64,000 bases of DNA, taken from assembly GCF_003073045.1 (NCBI RefSeq), contig NC_037602.1, positions 9,720,464-9,784,463 on the forward strand. The letters run 5' to 3'. This document shows positions 1-12,300 of this stretch, one piece after another (positions within the stretch are counted from its first letter, which is position 1; the number at the start of each line of letters is the position of its first letter). The notes below the pieces were generated by a model. The model did no database searches and was not told the DNA's origin. It saw only the letters and a program-made list of their open reading frames with translations. Position numbers and translations under genes: made by a program. The stretch comes from Pomacea canaliculata. Lineage: Eukaryota > Mollusca > Gastropoda > Architaenioglossa > Ampullariidae.

Positions 1-2660
1 TTCAAGTCTACCATTCCGTTTGGAGGTCGTCCAGGACACAGGCAGCACCCGTACACCATAGGTCTTTATGGTCAGGGATTCATCTACAAAGTAGTAATCG
101 TAATCATTGTGATCTGTTGTTACAAAAGTATAACAATATATAATCTGCTTGCGAAATGCTTTCTTGGCGTCATCTAGCATATGAGTATAATTAAACTCTT
201 TATGTTTCCCACTTTGCCTCCACCAGTTTTGAGTCGGATTGAGAGTTGTCATAAGGAGTTGGTATTGTTTATGAGTCAATTGTATCTGACACAAGTTCGC
301 AGTGAGTATGAATATAATATCGCAAGATATACCATAAATGTATAATTACAGCTTTTACTACTTAAACTATAGATTGAGAAAGATGTGTATGTTGTAGCTA
401 TAGTGTTCAAGTTCATGTGGCTGATTACCGCCCAGCTGGTGGTGAACAATCAGCAGCAAGTTTTTAGATGCAGTGTAGCCTGGGGACAAATGGATATCGG
501 TATAGAGCTTCAGCAAACGCACCCACACTTCGGGGGTGAGTTTGTGGACGGTGGCAACACTTTCAGAGCTTCAAGATCATTACTGTAATTTTGCTTTTTA
601 CTCTGATCGAAAGGAAAACTCAATTATTGATAAGAGGCCTTCTTCCATGTGGGGTTTTAAGGAAATTATTTGTCTATAACAACTTTGTCCACATATGTAA
701 TTTAATCATGTCTTTTTTTCCACGACTTTCTCGTTCGGTATATAGAGCGCCTTAATGTGCTTGACTCTTTGAGGGGCTAATAAAATTTTAAAATTAGCCA
801 GTCGTAAGAAGAATGTCTATTGTATGATTATTATCGAATGTTGTAACCGGATTTATAAAAAGCTCGAGAACAATGGAGGTAACCCACAAATAAGTCTTCT
901 ACTTAGGCAGTTGAATTAGAACGTTTCGTGCGACAGCATTATTATAATTTTGGATTTCAATGACAAGGCTAACTAGTGAGGGCAACACAAAAACAGTAAG
1001 AGGTAAAAAGTGGGTAAAAGAAAAAGAGAAACTGTAATTCGAGAGTTTTAATTTTGCTTAGGAATTAGACGAACTCACCTGCAGAATGCACGTTATGAGA
1101 ACTCCACCACGACTCCGCGGTCACGGCGCATGTGCTCCAGAGCTAGGCAGACTGCCCGATGTGTGAACCCTATTTTTGAAATGGAGTTAAGTGTCATGAA
1201 TACTACAGCGCTTTTCCTTTGTGTTTCTGATACTTTGCACAGCTGAACATGAGGGATGAACTTGACTTGATTTCGGCCCTTGAGCCGTGTGAAGTAATAG
1301 CAAGACACTCTTCACAGTAAGAACATTAACTATCTGTGGAGGTTGTAAATTGACCACCAATACAGAAATAAAAGGAATAATTACAAACGTTTTTGGCAGA
1401 GTAAACGCCACATTAAATGTTGACCGTCAAATTTGCTTCTCCCTATCTGACAGCTACAATTTCGCAGCTGATCGCCAGCAGTCCATCGATATGATGTCGT
1501 ACTGAGATATTATTTCCTTAATCTGAATCTTCTCTTATTCCGTAGGTATGCCCATTTTGGATTTCTTTACGGGCAGTTTTACTTACTAAAAGATCATACC
1601 GAAGCGTCTGCAGACTTGGTTGAATGTTCCCCCTTTTTGGCTACCACTACGAAGTTTCCATGAACGTGATGGACGGCGAAAATGCTCACGATGTACATAC
1701 CGATTAACCGCACACTTCTCCACTTGTCTCCGCCATTATCCCGGCGTTGTTGACGCAGAATCTCACGGCTCAACAACGTGACACGCCCGGCATCAAACGC
1801 CTCTATTACCAAGAAAGCATTTCTAACTTGTCACACAGGAGCACAGGAAAACAACCAGGAACGGTTTTACAGGCCTAATAATAATATAATAAATATATAT
1901 AATTATTTAACACATATAGAAGATTTCGAATGTACAAAACCTTTGTGCTGCTTCGCCATCAGAACGTCGGCATCTTGGAGAAGACTAGGCGCATATGGTG
2001 GTTGTAAGCTCGACCTCTGGGCCTCCTCTCTCATCATCGACATCGACGAAGAACACCTATATGCAAGTTGAGTCAATAAAACATTTAAGGCATATCCATA
2101 ATATACTAATTTTTTTTAGTTCACTCTCATTTTTTAAGTGTTTCAAAACTCTAAGTTAACTCAGATTCACTGAAAGATACAACGACGTCTATACTTATCA
2201 TTTCATCAGCTAAAAAACTGAAAATCTTTGGGCACATATTTCAGAGCTTAGTGACTGCTGCTGCTTATCAAACTGTTGGCATTTCGTGGTTGAAGTCGAT
2301 ACCAACTGTCATGATTCAATAATGCTATAATTTTGAGTAAATATTGCCTCTTTCGTATTATTAATTATTTTTTGCTTGTTTGCTTTGAAGACAATTTACC
2401 TTATTAATAAAGAAAGCGACTGCTCGTGAAACGAGATTGCTGCTTATTTACATACTATTATCTTATTAAATCGCACAGTAAGTCTCTTGGTGAGGAAGGT
2501 TTACGTAGCCCCCAAAACGTGACGCAAACCGACACCTCTACATCCTTAAAGCTGTCTGTCATGAGTACCTGACTTTCTACCTTTGCTCCCAGCGGACAAG
2601 TAACTTACCAGATACAAGCTTGTCACCCGTTAGAAAAGACAACCTTATAACGGGGGTCAT
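1..2660 (-). pseudogene. Low-quality partial copy of the HPGD-like gene at 29.5-35.4 kb
   Basis: Exons 6 (cut by the window edge) to 1 of an HPGD-type dehydrogenase can be followed by alignment to the intact gene at 29532-35356: exon 6 about 1-83, exon 5 about 429-508, exon 4 about 1079-1170, exon 3 about 1702-1803, exon 2 about 1941-2057, exon 1 about 2581-2660. Introns and the flank upstream of exon 1 align too, in the same order. The differences are dominated by single-base insertions and deletions spread evenly over exons and introns, which breaks every exon. That is the pattern of unpolished long reads rather than of pseudogene decay, so this is probably the allelic copy (haplotig) placed beside its partner. 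It lacks the LINE and hAT insertions found in the intact gene's introns. An old paralogous pseudogene is the alternative. Confidence 0.75.
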
Positions 2661-3226
2661 GGATGATAATAATCATGTATCTATAGCCTGTAAGCCACAA
2701 ATGTGAGGCAGCCCTGTAAATCATGGACTTACCTGTGTCCCCCAACCATTAGTTTTAGGCGGACCACAGTTGCTTGCGACTACTCCCGCTGCTAATTTGT
2801 TGACCTCGGTGCATTTTGACCTTCTATTAGCCAGCTGCGCGTGAAGCTCTTAACAATGCAAAAACCTCTTGAAAGTTTATAAAGCTTTTGCTCGAGAATA
2901 AGTATAGCTTTAGCCTCATGTCACGTGGTCAGAACTTTAAAAAATATATCCGTGTCTTGAAACGAGCCGATACAAACGAGCGATACAAACGCGCGCAGAT
3001 CCAGAATGAAACTGACCATCAAACAAAAGTATTTTGCACTATCAAAAGATATCTGATTATTTTTCTGGGATTTAAATATGTTAATAATAACTATGTAAAT
3101 TAATGTAAAATTCGAACAAGGTCGAAAATGTGATCTAGGAAACGATAAACGGATTCTTTATCTTAAATTGCGTTGTGCATAAATGCAACTCCTCAATTCT
3201 ATCTCTCTCACACACAACGTGAGTAG

Positions 3227-3326
3227 NNNNNNNNNNNNNNNNNNNNNNNNNNNNNNNNNNNNNNNNNNNNNNNNNNNNNNNNNNNNNNNNNNNNNNNNNN
3301 NNNNNNNNNNNNNNNNNNNNNNNNNN
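3227..3326. other. Assembly gap of 100 N
   Basis: Exactly 100 undetermined bases, the conventional scaffold-gap length. The sequence to the left is the noisy duplicate of the 29.9-35.9 kb region; the sequence to the right is unrelated to it. Order and orientation of the two sides are therefore not proven. Confidence 0.98.
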
Positions 3327-4560
3327 ATGATAGAACTCTGATCCAAGATATGTCCAAACTTCGCCAATCATTATGTACATAACAATAGAAATAAGCTTTG
3401 AGGAGGATACTATTTCTCTCCAATTTGTTAGCATTAACAGTGTGTGTACAGGGATGTCATTAACTAGCCACTGTAAAAGTTTACTCAGACCGTATGCAGC
3501 GGTGTCTCAATGACAACGCGACGACCTTTTCTCGCTTGACATACCATGAAACAAGTTGTTATATCTAGTTTTAAAAAAAATTACACCTAGATACAAATTG
3601 AGTTTAATACTTCGGGCTGCAACTTTGTGGACACAACCAGCAGAAAACAACAACAAATTCCCCACCCAAAAAGGGGCATTGAAAACATTTATAAGCTCAC
3701 TTTTAAATGACCTTTTTCATTTAATATTGATGCGAACTGCGAAATGCTATTTTGCACTCTACTGACAACAATTTCTCATGTTTCCGCACGGACGCGGTGT
3801 GCTGAGAATCCATGTTGCCAATAATTGGTGTGTGTGGTGTGGGCGTCGCCTTCAAGAGCAGCAATTTGGTGGTGGTAACCTTGATATGTGACAGCATGGG
3901 AATAATTAGATTGCGCTAATGTGGTACCGACTCAATGATGAGTACACAACGTGTCTATGAGTACATAGGTTGGTGATTGTAGTTACAGACAGGGGTGAGT
4001 ATTTGTAAATTATGATAGAGGATACCACTTGCTGGTGAATACAAAGATTGATGACGAGTACGCAGGCTGGTGATGAGTACGTAGATTGTGACGCATACAA
4101 CAGATTTTATAATTTGGTGGAATAGTATACATTCATAATTTATTATATCTTATACTAGATTAGTCAGGTTTTCTGATGCCATACTTAGATTGGTAACGAA
4201 CATAAACATTAGTGGTGAGGACACAAGTTTGCTAGAATGCCACTGGTGCAGTGGTAGAACGGATTGCTGATACACAAAGTCATGGTACTTGACACAGTCG
4301 GCTAGAAATAAAAGTGTTAGTGATCAATTATACAATTCTGGCATTTTATCCAGGTGTGCGCAATTCTAGATGCAAGCGTGACAGACGAGACTCTCGAGGC
4401 CAGGTCCCCGACCTACAACCTAATTCTACATCGAACACTCCTACTATTCCGCCAGGGACTTTTTTTTTTTGGAGAAGGTCCCAATGACGATGGCAACAAC
4501 TTTCAGAACGCCCGGTGCTAAACTGGTCGTCGTGGCTCTACAGGAAGGTGTTCATCGAGT
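3327..4560. other. No gene seen; degenerate short direct repeats
   Basis: No coding exon is convincing here. Between about 3930 and 4090 a short motif of the form GGTGATGAGTACxxAG recurs imperfectly five or six times (for example near 3935, 3955, 4050 and 4070), a decayed minisatellite. Around 4240 there is a tRNA-like A-box string, but no matching B box at the right distance. Confidence 0.4.
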
Positions 4561-4599
4561 GTATATCCTGTCTATCCTCGTCCGTACTGCATGCATGCT

Positions 4600-4900
4600 T
4601 GAGTTGACGACCGAACACTAGTGTCACCCGTGTCAGTGTCATTTCTGCTGCTCCCGCTGCTCGCCTGCAACGCCCGCTCCTCACTACGTGGCAGGCCTAC
4701 AGCAGGGCGCCATCTACTGTGGGCTTCCGGAAATGGCGGGCGCATGCGCGACAACTGCCAACGGACGGACCTACACAGTCGCTCCATCTACACGATTGTC
4801 GCGTGTCGTCGTCTGACTGCGTATCAGACATGCTTGTAAAGCGAGCGCTGCGCCTCCACCTAGATCACCTCCGCTTAACTCCAGCGGGAAACATGGCCGA
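4600..4900 (+). promoter_or_regulatory. CpG-rich promoter-like patch with NRF-1-type palindrome
   Basis: This 300-bp stretch is much richer in G, C and CpG than its AT-rich surroundings. It contains the palindrome GGCGCATGCGC near 4739-4749, the classical NRF-1 binding core found in TATA-less housekeeping promoters. About 150 bp downstream is an ATG in a good context (GGGAAACATGGCC, ATG near 4892) that opens a short frame beginning MADLVVHK. No downstream gene could be assembled from it, so its target is unknown. Confidence 0.35.
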
Positions 4901-5471
4901 CCTCGTGGTACACAAAGATAGATGCTTTACTTCCTACTCTCTGATATAATATAGGCTGTATTTATTTGTGCTGGTATTAGGTTTTTTTTTATTTTGATGG
5001 ATTGTTATTTGAATTTTGTTTATAAGTTTGTTTACAGCTTATGCGGTTAGTTTATTTTTGATGGGTTGCGTTTTGTGGTTTACGCTTTTCTTCTTGCTAT
5101 TAATTTGTTTTGGTATGCTATTTGTGATTTTTAAAAATTATATTTTATTGCTCAGGTTATTGTTTCTTTTGACGGTTTCGTTTTGTTTGTGTTTCTTGTT
5201 GTTCGTTTTTCTAACTTTGTTTTTGGTTTAAATGCTTGCAGTCTGTTGTCGTACAGTTGATGTTGCAGTTATTTTTTGTTTCCTCATCAAACAATACAAA
5301 GGAATAATGCTTCTACAATGTTAAACTTAAGAGTCCCGCCCAGGTTCTGTGAAGTTTACAGTCGTGAGAAAAAATGACAAATGGCTTATTTGTCTCTGAA
5401 TAATTAATTATCATATATTGCTATATATACAATCTCTGAGATTGTTATTCTTCCTGAAACATCAAAGTGGA

Positions 5472-5581
5472 CTTTATTTTCAGGTGAGTGCAGACCTCCA
5501 CAACCTGTGTTACCATCAACATACGGGTTTACCTCGGCTGCTGCGCCATCCGCAGCAGGAATACGTGGGCTCTGGCGCTAG
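5472..5581 (+). other. Weak candidate terminal coding exon
   Basis: A pyrimidine tract ending TTTTCAG precedes GTGAGTGCAG. In one frame the following bases read RPPQPVLPSTYGFTSAAAPS and continue to GLWR and a stop, which looks protein-like. I do not recognise the product and found no confident partner exon, so this may be chance. Confidence 0.15.
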
Positions 5582-5879
5582 AGAAAAGTACGGCATGCAT
5601 TGCCAAACATTTTACTGTAATTTTGAATCATATTATGTTTACCTCTGCTCTCTTACTACCCACCACTTGCTAGACGTGAGGGCTGGTGTTGAGAAGAACA
5701 AGAGAAATAACAAAAAAATCATGGGTACACTTTTATAGGTTATATATATGTATATTAGTAGTTAACACATGAACGACAGTTCTGAAAGAAAGAAGAAGTG
5801 GATGACCAGCACGAGAACAAATAGCTTGTGTAAGATAAATTCTACCTTTATGAGGCATCAAGATAACTCTTGCGTCACC

Positions 5880-8400
5880 AGCCCTCCCTAACATTGGCGG
5901 GACGTGCAACATCTGGTGCGCGTGGACGCTCCAACATGGCGGCCTCTAGAGACTGAGAGTGTCAATAGATGGGCCCAGAACGCTGCCGGCTTCTGCGTCA
6001 ACCCAGCGCTTTGGTTTCGGCCTCATGGACGCCTTTCAAGCTGGTCGTCACCGCTGACCCGAGACCTGGGTGAACGTGCACCCAGGTCACGCTGCACAGT
6101 AAGAAGCGAGTAATGCGTCTAACCTTCCTCAGTAGAGTGACAACGTCATATGCTGTCTCCTTTTGTGTTTAGGTGTGTGTTTCATTCTGTTATTTGTCTT
6201 GCGTATACATAACTAAGACAAGGGATGACTATTTACTCCCTCTATACAAATATTCATCGCAGCGCATGTTATTAGTCTCCATGTACACTCCTACACCTTT
6301 TATGTTAATGTTATTTAAGTTCGTGTAAGTTGTTATTTATGTTAACACGGCAGGCTAGTCTTTGAGTATAATATCTACATTTTTGTCTTTTGTAACCATG
6401 CTGTTAATCTCTGTGTAACATCTGAGAATAATTGTTTCCATATTATTAGTCTCGTCCAAATGAGTGTAGCGTATTGTTGTACTAAGCATGTCCTCGTCTT
6501 CTTGCTATACGTTCTAGAATTTTCTAGCATCAACATTTAAAGTCTTCTTGTGAGGCTTGATAGATGGATTGTCCAACACGTATGTCTGTGCCAGGGAACC
6601 TGAACTTCCGGACATTTCATCGAGGTGCAGATACAAACAAACGGTGCGCAAGAACACCCCTCAATGAGGTGAACTACATACAGAGCAGCTATAGAAGTCG
6701 TCTTCTCCCTCTTCCATACACCAAGAGCACCGGTGACATCGGAGCTTCACTAGTATCAGCCATCAGGTACACCTTTCTGAACCACTGCCATTGGGCACTA
6801 TGTAATGTCAGGTCTTCGTTAGTTTTAATCTCCTGATTTGGGAATGTTTATTCCTTTTTTATACTCTCTCTTTCTCTGCTGTTTACATATTGTCAGCAAT
6901 AACAACCAGCCTTAATACTCAAGGGAGAACCCGAAGTTAAGTAGAAATATGTTCGACTTTTGTGCACTGTTCTTTTTTTTTTTTTTTTTTTACTTCAGTT
7001 AGATTACAATATGTAAATATTTCCCAGTTTCCTCTTTTTCCCCCCCCCCCCTCAGTTGTTATACCTCCTTAGTCACGGCCGCCGAGCCTCCATTGAATAA
7101 CATACTTGAAAGCCTTTCAGTATCTCAGTTTCTGCTCTGTGTGTGTGATGTGGGTGTCTCTATCTGCCTTTCCCTCTACATTTAATATAAGATATTGCCA
7201 TAACTAATAAATTGTAGATAAGTAAAAGTGTTACCTGTCTGTACCAACACCTGGCTGATAGTGTCTTACAGGCACCGACGACAGTGCTAATTGGAGCCAG
7301 AGAGTACTATGAACAGATCATCAGAAGCTTTTGACGAATGCCTTAATGGCGGTGCATTCGGGGGAGAACCTGAGGAACATGGCGCTTCAGGGCGCGTCTC
7401 ACGACAAAGTGAGAGCTTGGTCATCATTAGAGATCAAGATCAAATATACAAAGTTGCTAATATTAATTTCTTGATAGACATTTTTTCAGGTCTCCGGCTA
7501 CTCCACTCGTTGTGTCGCAATATTAGTGAGCACAAGGTCGTTAGTGATACGACATGATGGTATGACTGCGGAGAGTGGCTGGCCTTAGATATGAGCTAAT
7601 ATTACAAGCGACACATCATTAATCACCATGATGTCACTAGCAAATGGAGGAGTAGTTCACTCTCAGAACTACTCGGCTGAGGTCAAGAGAAAACGTTTTT
7701 GAACTGAGCTCTTAGGTCAACATGACCGCTTTAAATCCTCCTCCTCCTCCTCTCCTACTCCTCCTGCTCCAATCCTCTCTCATCATCCATCATCATTAAA
7801 TGTTACCTTGTGTGACTAACGCTTCATAGATAATGACATGTTTCTCACTGGTTGTGAAGATGCGAGGTTTTTGTACTAAATGTTCTATTTATTACTACGA
7901 ACACCATGGTCAATCCTAGTAAAAGGGAATCTTTTATTTTCGTGTAAGACGTCTCGTCACGTGATTTGTTCCAGACGGACAAAAAACACGGATTGTGCTT
8001 GGACAACGTTTCCTTGGTCATTGCACGGCACCAAAGAAAGATCCCTAACCACACATGTAAGACGACCCAAGAAGTGTGACGGTAGAGGTGACGAGGGCTC
8101 AAGTAGTCAGCGCTGATGTTGCTGCTTGATGTAAAAAGAGTATTTGACTCTGCGTCAGGTCTCGAACGCTATAGAACTGTCACCCTTTACTACACTGATT
8201 TCAAGTTGGTTTCTGTAGCTCATCTACAGAACTCGCATGAAAATTAATTCAAATATGACACCTTGTTTTTTTTCAAACATTATTATTATTTAACTAATGC
8301 AGTTCATGGCAAAGTTTCTATATAGATATAGACGGGTTATATAAGCTCTGTTAAAAAAAAAATTATGATATACAATATCTTATTTGCACACACTGGAAAA
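5880..8400. other. No confident gene; simple-sequence tracts
   Basis: A GC-rich patch at 5890-6110 ends near a possible splice donor (CACAGTAAGAAG), and short open frames occur at 6564-6836 and 7291-7557. None could be joined to a neighbour in a consistent phase. Poly-T (about 6972-6990), poly-C (about 7041-7052) and a CTC-rich tract (about 7737-7770) are present. Confidence 0.3.
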
Positions 8401-8411
8401 ATTTCTTGCAG

Positions 8412-8584
8412 ATGAAGGCTTATCAAAAGAATTATGCAAGAAAGCCAAAAGAAAACGAGGAGGCGCTCAGTACGCAGACACGGAGGTCAAGGCTGGCTGA
8501 TGAAGCCCATGAGGGCTTGCTGGCATCCTCCGCCATCAACAGCACGCTGCCGCCTGCCAAGCGCTGGGAAAATGCAACTCATTG
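8412..8584 (+). other. Candidate exon of an unrecognised gene
   Basis: An acceptor-like TTTCTTGCAG is followed directly by ATGAAGGCTTATC. One frame stays open for 57 codons, is rich in K, E, R and A, and ends at 8582-8584. A second frame is open as far as a possible donor (GGAG/GTCAAG near 8483), which would join in phase 0 to the exon candidate at 9194. I do not recognise either product. Confidence 0.25.
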
Positions 8585-8839
8585 ACCTTCTGCAAAGAGT
8601 GTATGTCTGATGTTAGCATCCGGGCCTAGGCGCAGCTGTGACATTAAAATTGGATTGGGAGGCCAGACTGCTGACGTGTGCACGTGCATGCTCTCTTTCC
8701 TTGCTGATGTGTGTGTGGATATGTCTGTGCTGTTTGACCATGCGAGAGTGTTGCTTCTTCGGTGTTATTGTGCGCGCGCCTAGCTAATTTATGCAATTTG
8801 CCCTATGCGTTCATTCAGTGGGAGGGTGTGTATGTGACC

Positions 8840-8960
8840 GTGAGTGAAGAGCAGAGGTGCATGTGTATATGTGTGTGTGTAAGCGTGTGTCTGTGCAGTG
8901 TCTTTCATGTGATAAAGAGAGAGTGTGTGTTGTGTGTCTGCCGCGCGCAATTTGGAATGT
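8840..8960. repeat. Interrupted TG-rich simple repeat
   Basis: Irregular TG/TGTG runs (for example GTGTATATGTGTGTGTGTAA) over about 120 bases. Short open frames here rich in C and V are low-complexity artefacts. Confidence 0.6.
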
Positions 8961-9193
8961 GCGTGCGAATATGTACCATATGAAAATTGGTGCTCATATT
9001 ATTCATTGCAAGACTTATCCTCTATCAGAACATTCAACGTTTCTGTGATCAAGTAAAGAAGTTGAACAAAAAAATATAAGTTTCAAAACGTCATTATCAA
9101 ACTTTCTTTCATTGCTTTGGTAATTAAAACTGTCCATCTATACTGCGCTGTTTGCTGTTTTCACTGTAAATACAACCGGCTTCTCTTTCTCAG

Positions 9194-9301
9194 TACGAAC
9201 TGATAAAGTCATCCAGAGACAGCAGCAAGAAGGGAAAGGATTTCTGGTTTGTGTCACTGGCTCACGAAGATGATGTATCACCTGACGGCCCCCGGATGTA
9301 A
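9194..9301 (+). other. Candidate last exon of an unrecognised gene
   Basis: A pyrimidine tract and CAG (TTTCTCAG) precede a 36-codon open frame that starts YELIKSS, contains the hydrophobic stretch DFWFVSLAHEDD, and ends in TAA. Composition and acceptor make it look like a real terminal exon. The family is unknown. It may belong with the candidate at 8412. Confidence 0.3.
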
Positions 9302-9309
9302 CTGTAGTT

Positions 9310-12300
9310 CAAAAGTATTGAAATACACGGATGTTGAACACATATTCAATCTATTCCAGCTAATGCGACAACACAAACATACTTTAATAAAAACGATCTA
9401 TGGCCATGTCACGGTGCTACAATGATGAAGATATTTCATCTCAAATATTTCCAATGGCAACGAACTCTGACTGGTTTACAATGTCAACACCATATAACTA
9501 TCCTTCTGTCGCTGTTTACCACCACTGATAAATCAGATTCCGGTTCATGCCTCTCGTGCGTTTTGTTCTTAGTAATGTTCTATTATTACTGGTGAATTAG
9601 TTATTACTCGTACACTGAATTAAGCATTTTACCCCGTAGAAATGGTAATTCTGACAAAGCATAGTCTAAGAGTCATAACAGCCGGAAGTTAAATTCACGG
9701 GGTTTCACCAGAGATTCTATCACGATGATAAAAGTGGACAGGAGCCAGGTTACAGAAAAAACGTTTGTCTCTAGATAAAGTGATCACGAACCTGTCAGTT
9801 AAAATGTTGCTAGAAACGAATCCAGCATTCGCCAAGTTTTGTGTTCTGCACTTGGATACTGGTCCATCATCATGGGTTGTAGCTTCTCTACGTTTCTTGC
9901 CGGGATGTTGCTTACACTTCGTAAACTCAAACCGCCACCATGTCCCTAAATCATAGAACTGTCAAACAGCTCTGGATCAACCCTAAGGGTTAAAGGCCTT
10001 ACCCCTGCTTGCTTGAAAAAAGTGATGTGTCTAAATGTCAGAGCTCAAACCGCTTGGCATTATGGGTGCGACAATTATGGGTGAAAATTTTGAGGAGTTT
10101 TTTAAGGGGTCGACAGGCTTGTGTAAAGTAAAATACATTCAAAATGACAGCCATTAACTAGCAACGAGCATGTAACGCGGATCATATCCCTCTCCAGTCC
10201 GTCCCTATTTGAAGCAGTGTGCCCCCTTAAGCAACAGAAATGGAAAACCTCTCTACGCCCGCACGACAAGCATGTACCGTGCAGTTCTAATCACCTCCTC
10301 GATCCTCCTACTATCTGGAAAACTGGCTCCTTATAGAAGCCAAACCACGGAACAATAGAAACGACTCCTCCTTGACCCAGTTGAACCCAAATAATACAGT
10401 AACTTGAACCTAAATTCCACAATTCGGTAACGCATACAACTAGATTGTGAGGTATTTCAAAGTGGCTCATAAGACCATACTTGTCGCGCTGTCTGTGCGT
10501 GACACAACTTCAATAAGTTGCGTCAGTTGCCTGTGTCGTTCCGTCGACAGACACTCTATGATGTGATCGACCCAGCTTCAGTTCTGATCTCTCTCGAGGA
10601 CAAGGCTTGGACTCATTAGTGTTCAAATGGCAAACATGATGGACCGACCAAAAAGCGCGAAAGACAAAGATGGCAGCTGGCGTACAAGAGAGAATTCATG
10701 CAACAGCTCTTCTGCGCATCGCCCTGTTGTAGCTGAAGAGAGCTAGACCTGTTTCGCAGGCAATATCTAATCTCCGTATGTAAGTCAGCATTCAAAGACT
10801 AGTTATTTCAAATTAACACCAGATTGTAGAACTTATAAATTCAATGAATTGTTTGTTTATATATATTAGTCGTACTCTACGAGCGTCTGACGTTCAGTTA
10901 TACATTCCAAGATGTTAGCGTCATGATCGGTTCTCATGCACAGAAACATAATAAATTCCAGAACTAATTCATATTTACACGAGTTTATCTATAAGTAAGC
11001 TCTTACAAACTTGCATCTCTCTCAGTAAGGAGATGGGTATTTGACATGCCTCAGTTTTCGTACTCTGCCCGCGTGAAACCTAGATCTCTAAGCATTGATT
11101 GTGTGACTTTATTGTTCACAAGTTTGTACACGAAATTAGCTGTGTGCATTGTTGCTTGGCTATCTCTCAGTTTTAGTCCGAACCCACGATATAGTATCAA
11201 AGCCTGAGCTATTTATCAGCTCAAGCTCATCATTAACGAGTCCCTTCTGACTATTTATCATCCGAAATATCGCTTATTAGAACCTTCTATAATTATTAAG
11301 TGTAGGGCGTGCTGCGATACAATCAAATTCATATTTTCGCATATTTCTTTGACCTGTTCTGCATTTTACTTCTATTCCACTATTTGTTGCCAGTAGCATT
11401 AACTTCAGAACGGTATAATTAGCCCGAATATAGATCCCGCTGGTGTGCTTGTACTGAGTTCCCCGTATTTTTCGGAACCTAACTTCTGAAGGCAACCGAC
11501 TAGCATACGATTCGCGCAATGGTTCCGGATACTCAAACACTGACGATTGTGTTCTCGAGCGTTGAGACTCCGAACAGCCGACTACTCTCGTCAGTCGGAC
11601 ACCTCGAGACAGGTGAGAGTGCGATTACCCTGTGGAACATGGAAGACTCACTTGGCAGCTTCTACCTTGCAACGCGACGCCGAACAGAAGGTGTTACGCA
11701 ACAGTGTGCAGATAATTCACATTTCAATGTAAGTAATATCTCTGTGTAAGAATTATCGTCTATAAGTATCAGTGCATTTTATAACAAAAAATATTTCACC
11801 TCCTCCGAAAGTCTCATGCTAGTCATGGTTCGCACCTTGATTTATCATCTAAATGAGTTTATAGCAGCGAAGAACAGTATAGAGCTTCTGCTCAATAAAA
11901 TAGACAAATAAATGTATAATTCATTCCTCTTCAAGTCATTTCGTGTGATTCTTCAAACATTCAGATCCTAGCTACGCATACACTTTGTACACCGCTAGAC
12001 CTCATCACGGCTATGACTATGAGTCTTTCTTTTTTCACTTTAATATGTCTGCATAAGTGATTTTAAGTGAGATATTACGTAATCATATAATTCATATGCT
12101 GAAATCAACGGAGGCCCACCGGAAGTCTCAAACGATCAGCCAATGCTGACGACAAAGCTTTGTTCGTGGTTGACACTGTTCAAAAGTGGAAGGACAAAGT
12201 TTGTGCAGGATAAACTCAGCTAGGTGCGCACGGGACACTGGTGGCCATGGTGACTAGTCCGTGCAACATGTATCTAAGTGCATTCACACCACTTCCTTAA

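Noticed and set aside
3135-3434. Open frames on the minus strand across 3208-3434
   Set aside because: They run through the 100-N gap and are artefacts.
4240-4275. tRNA-like A-box string (GGTGCAGTGGTAGAAC)
   Set aside because: No B box or cloverleaf at the right distance; not a tRNA gene.
5016-5231. 71-codon open frame rich in F, L and V
   Set aside because: Translation of a T/G-rich low-complexity tract; not membrane protein evidence.
8762-9048. Cys/Val-rich open frames
   Set aside because: They are the read-out of a TG-rich simple repeat.
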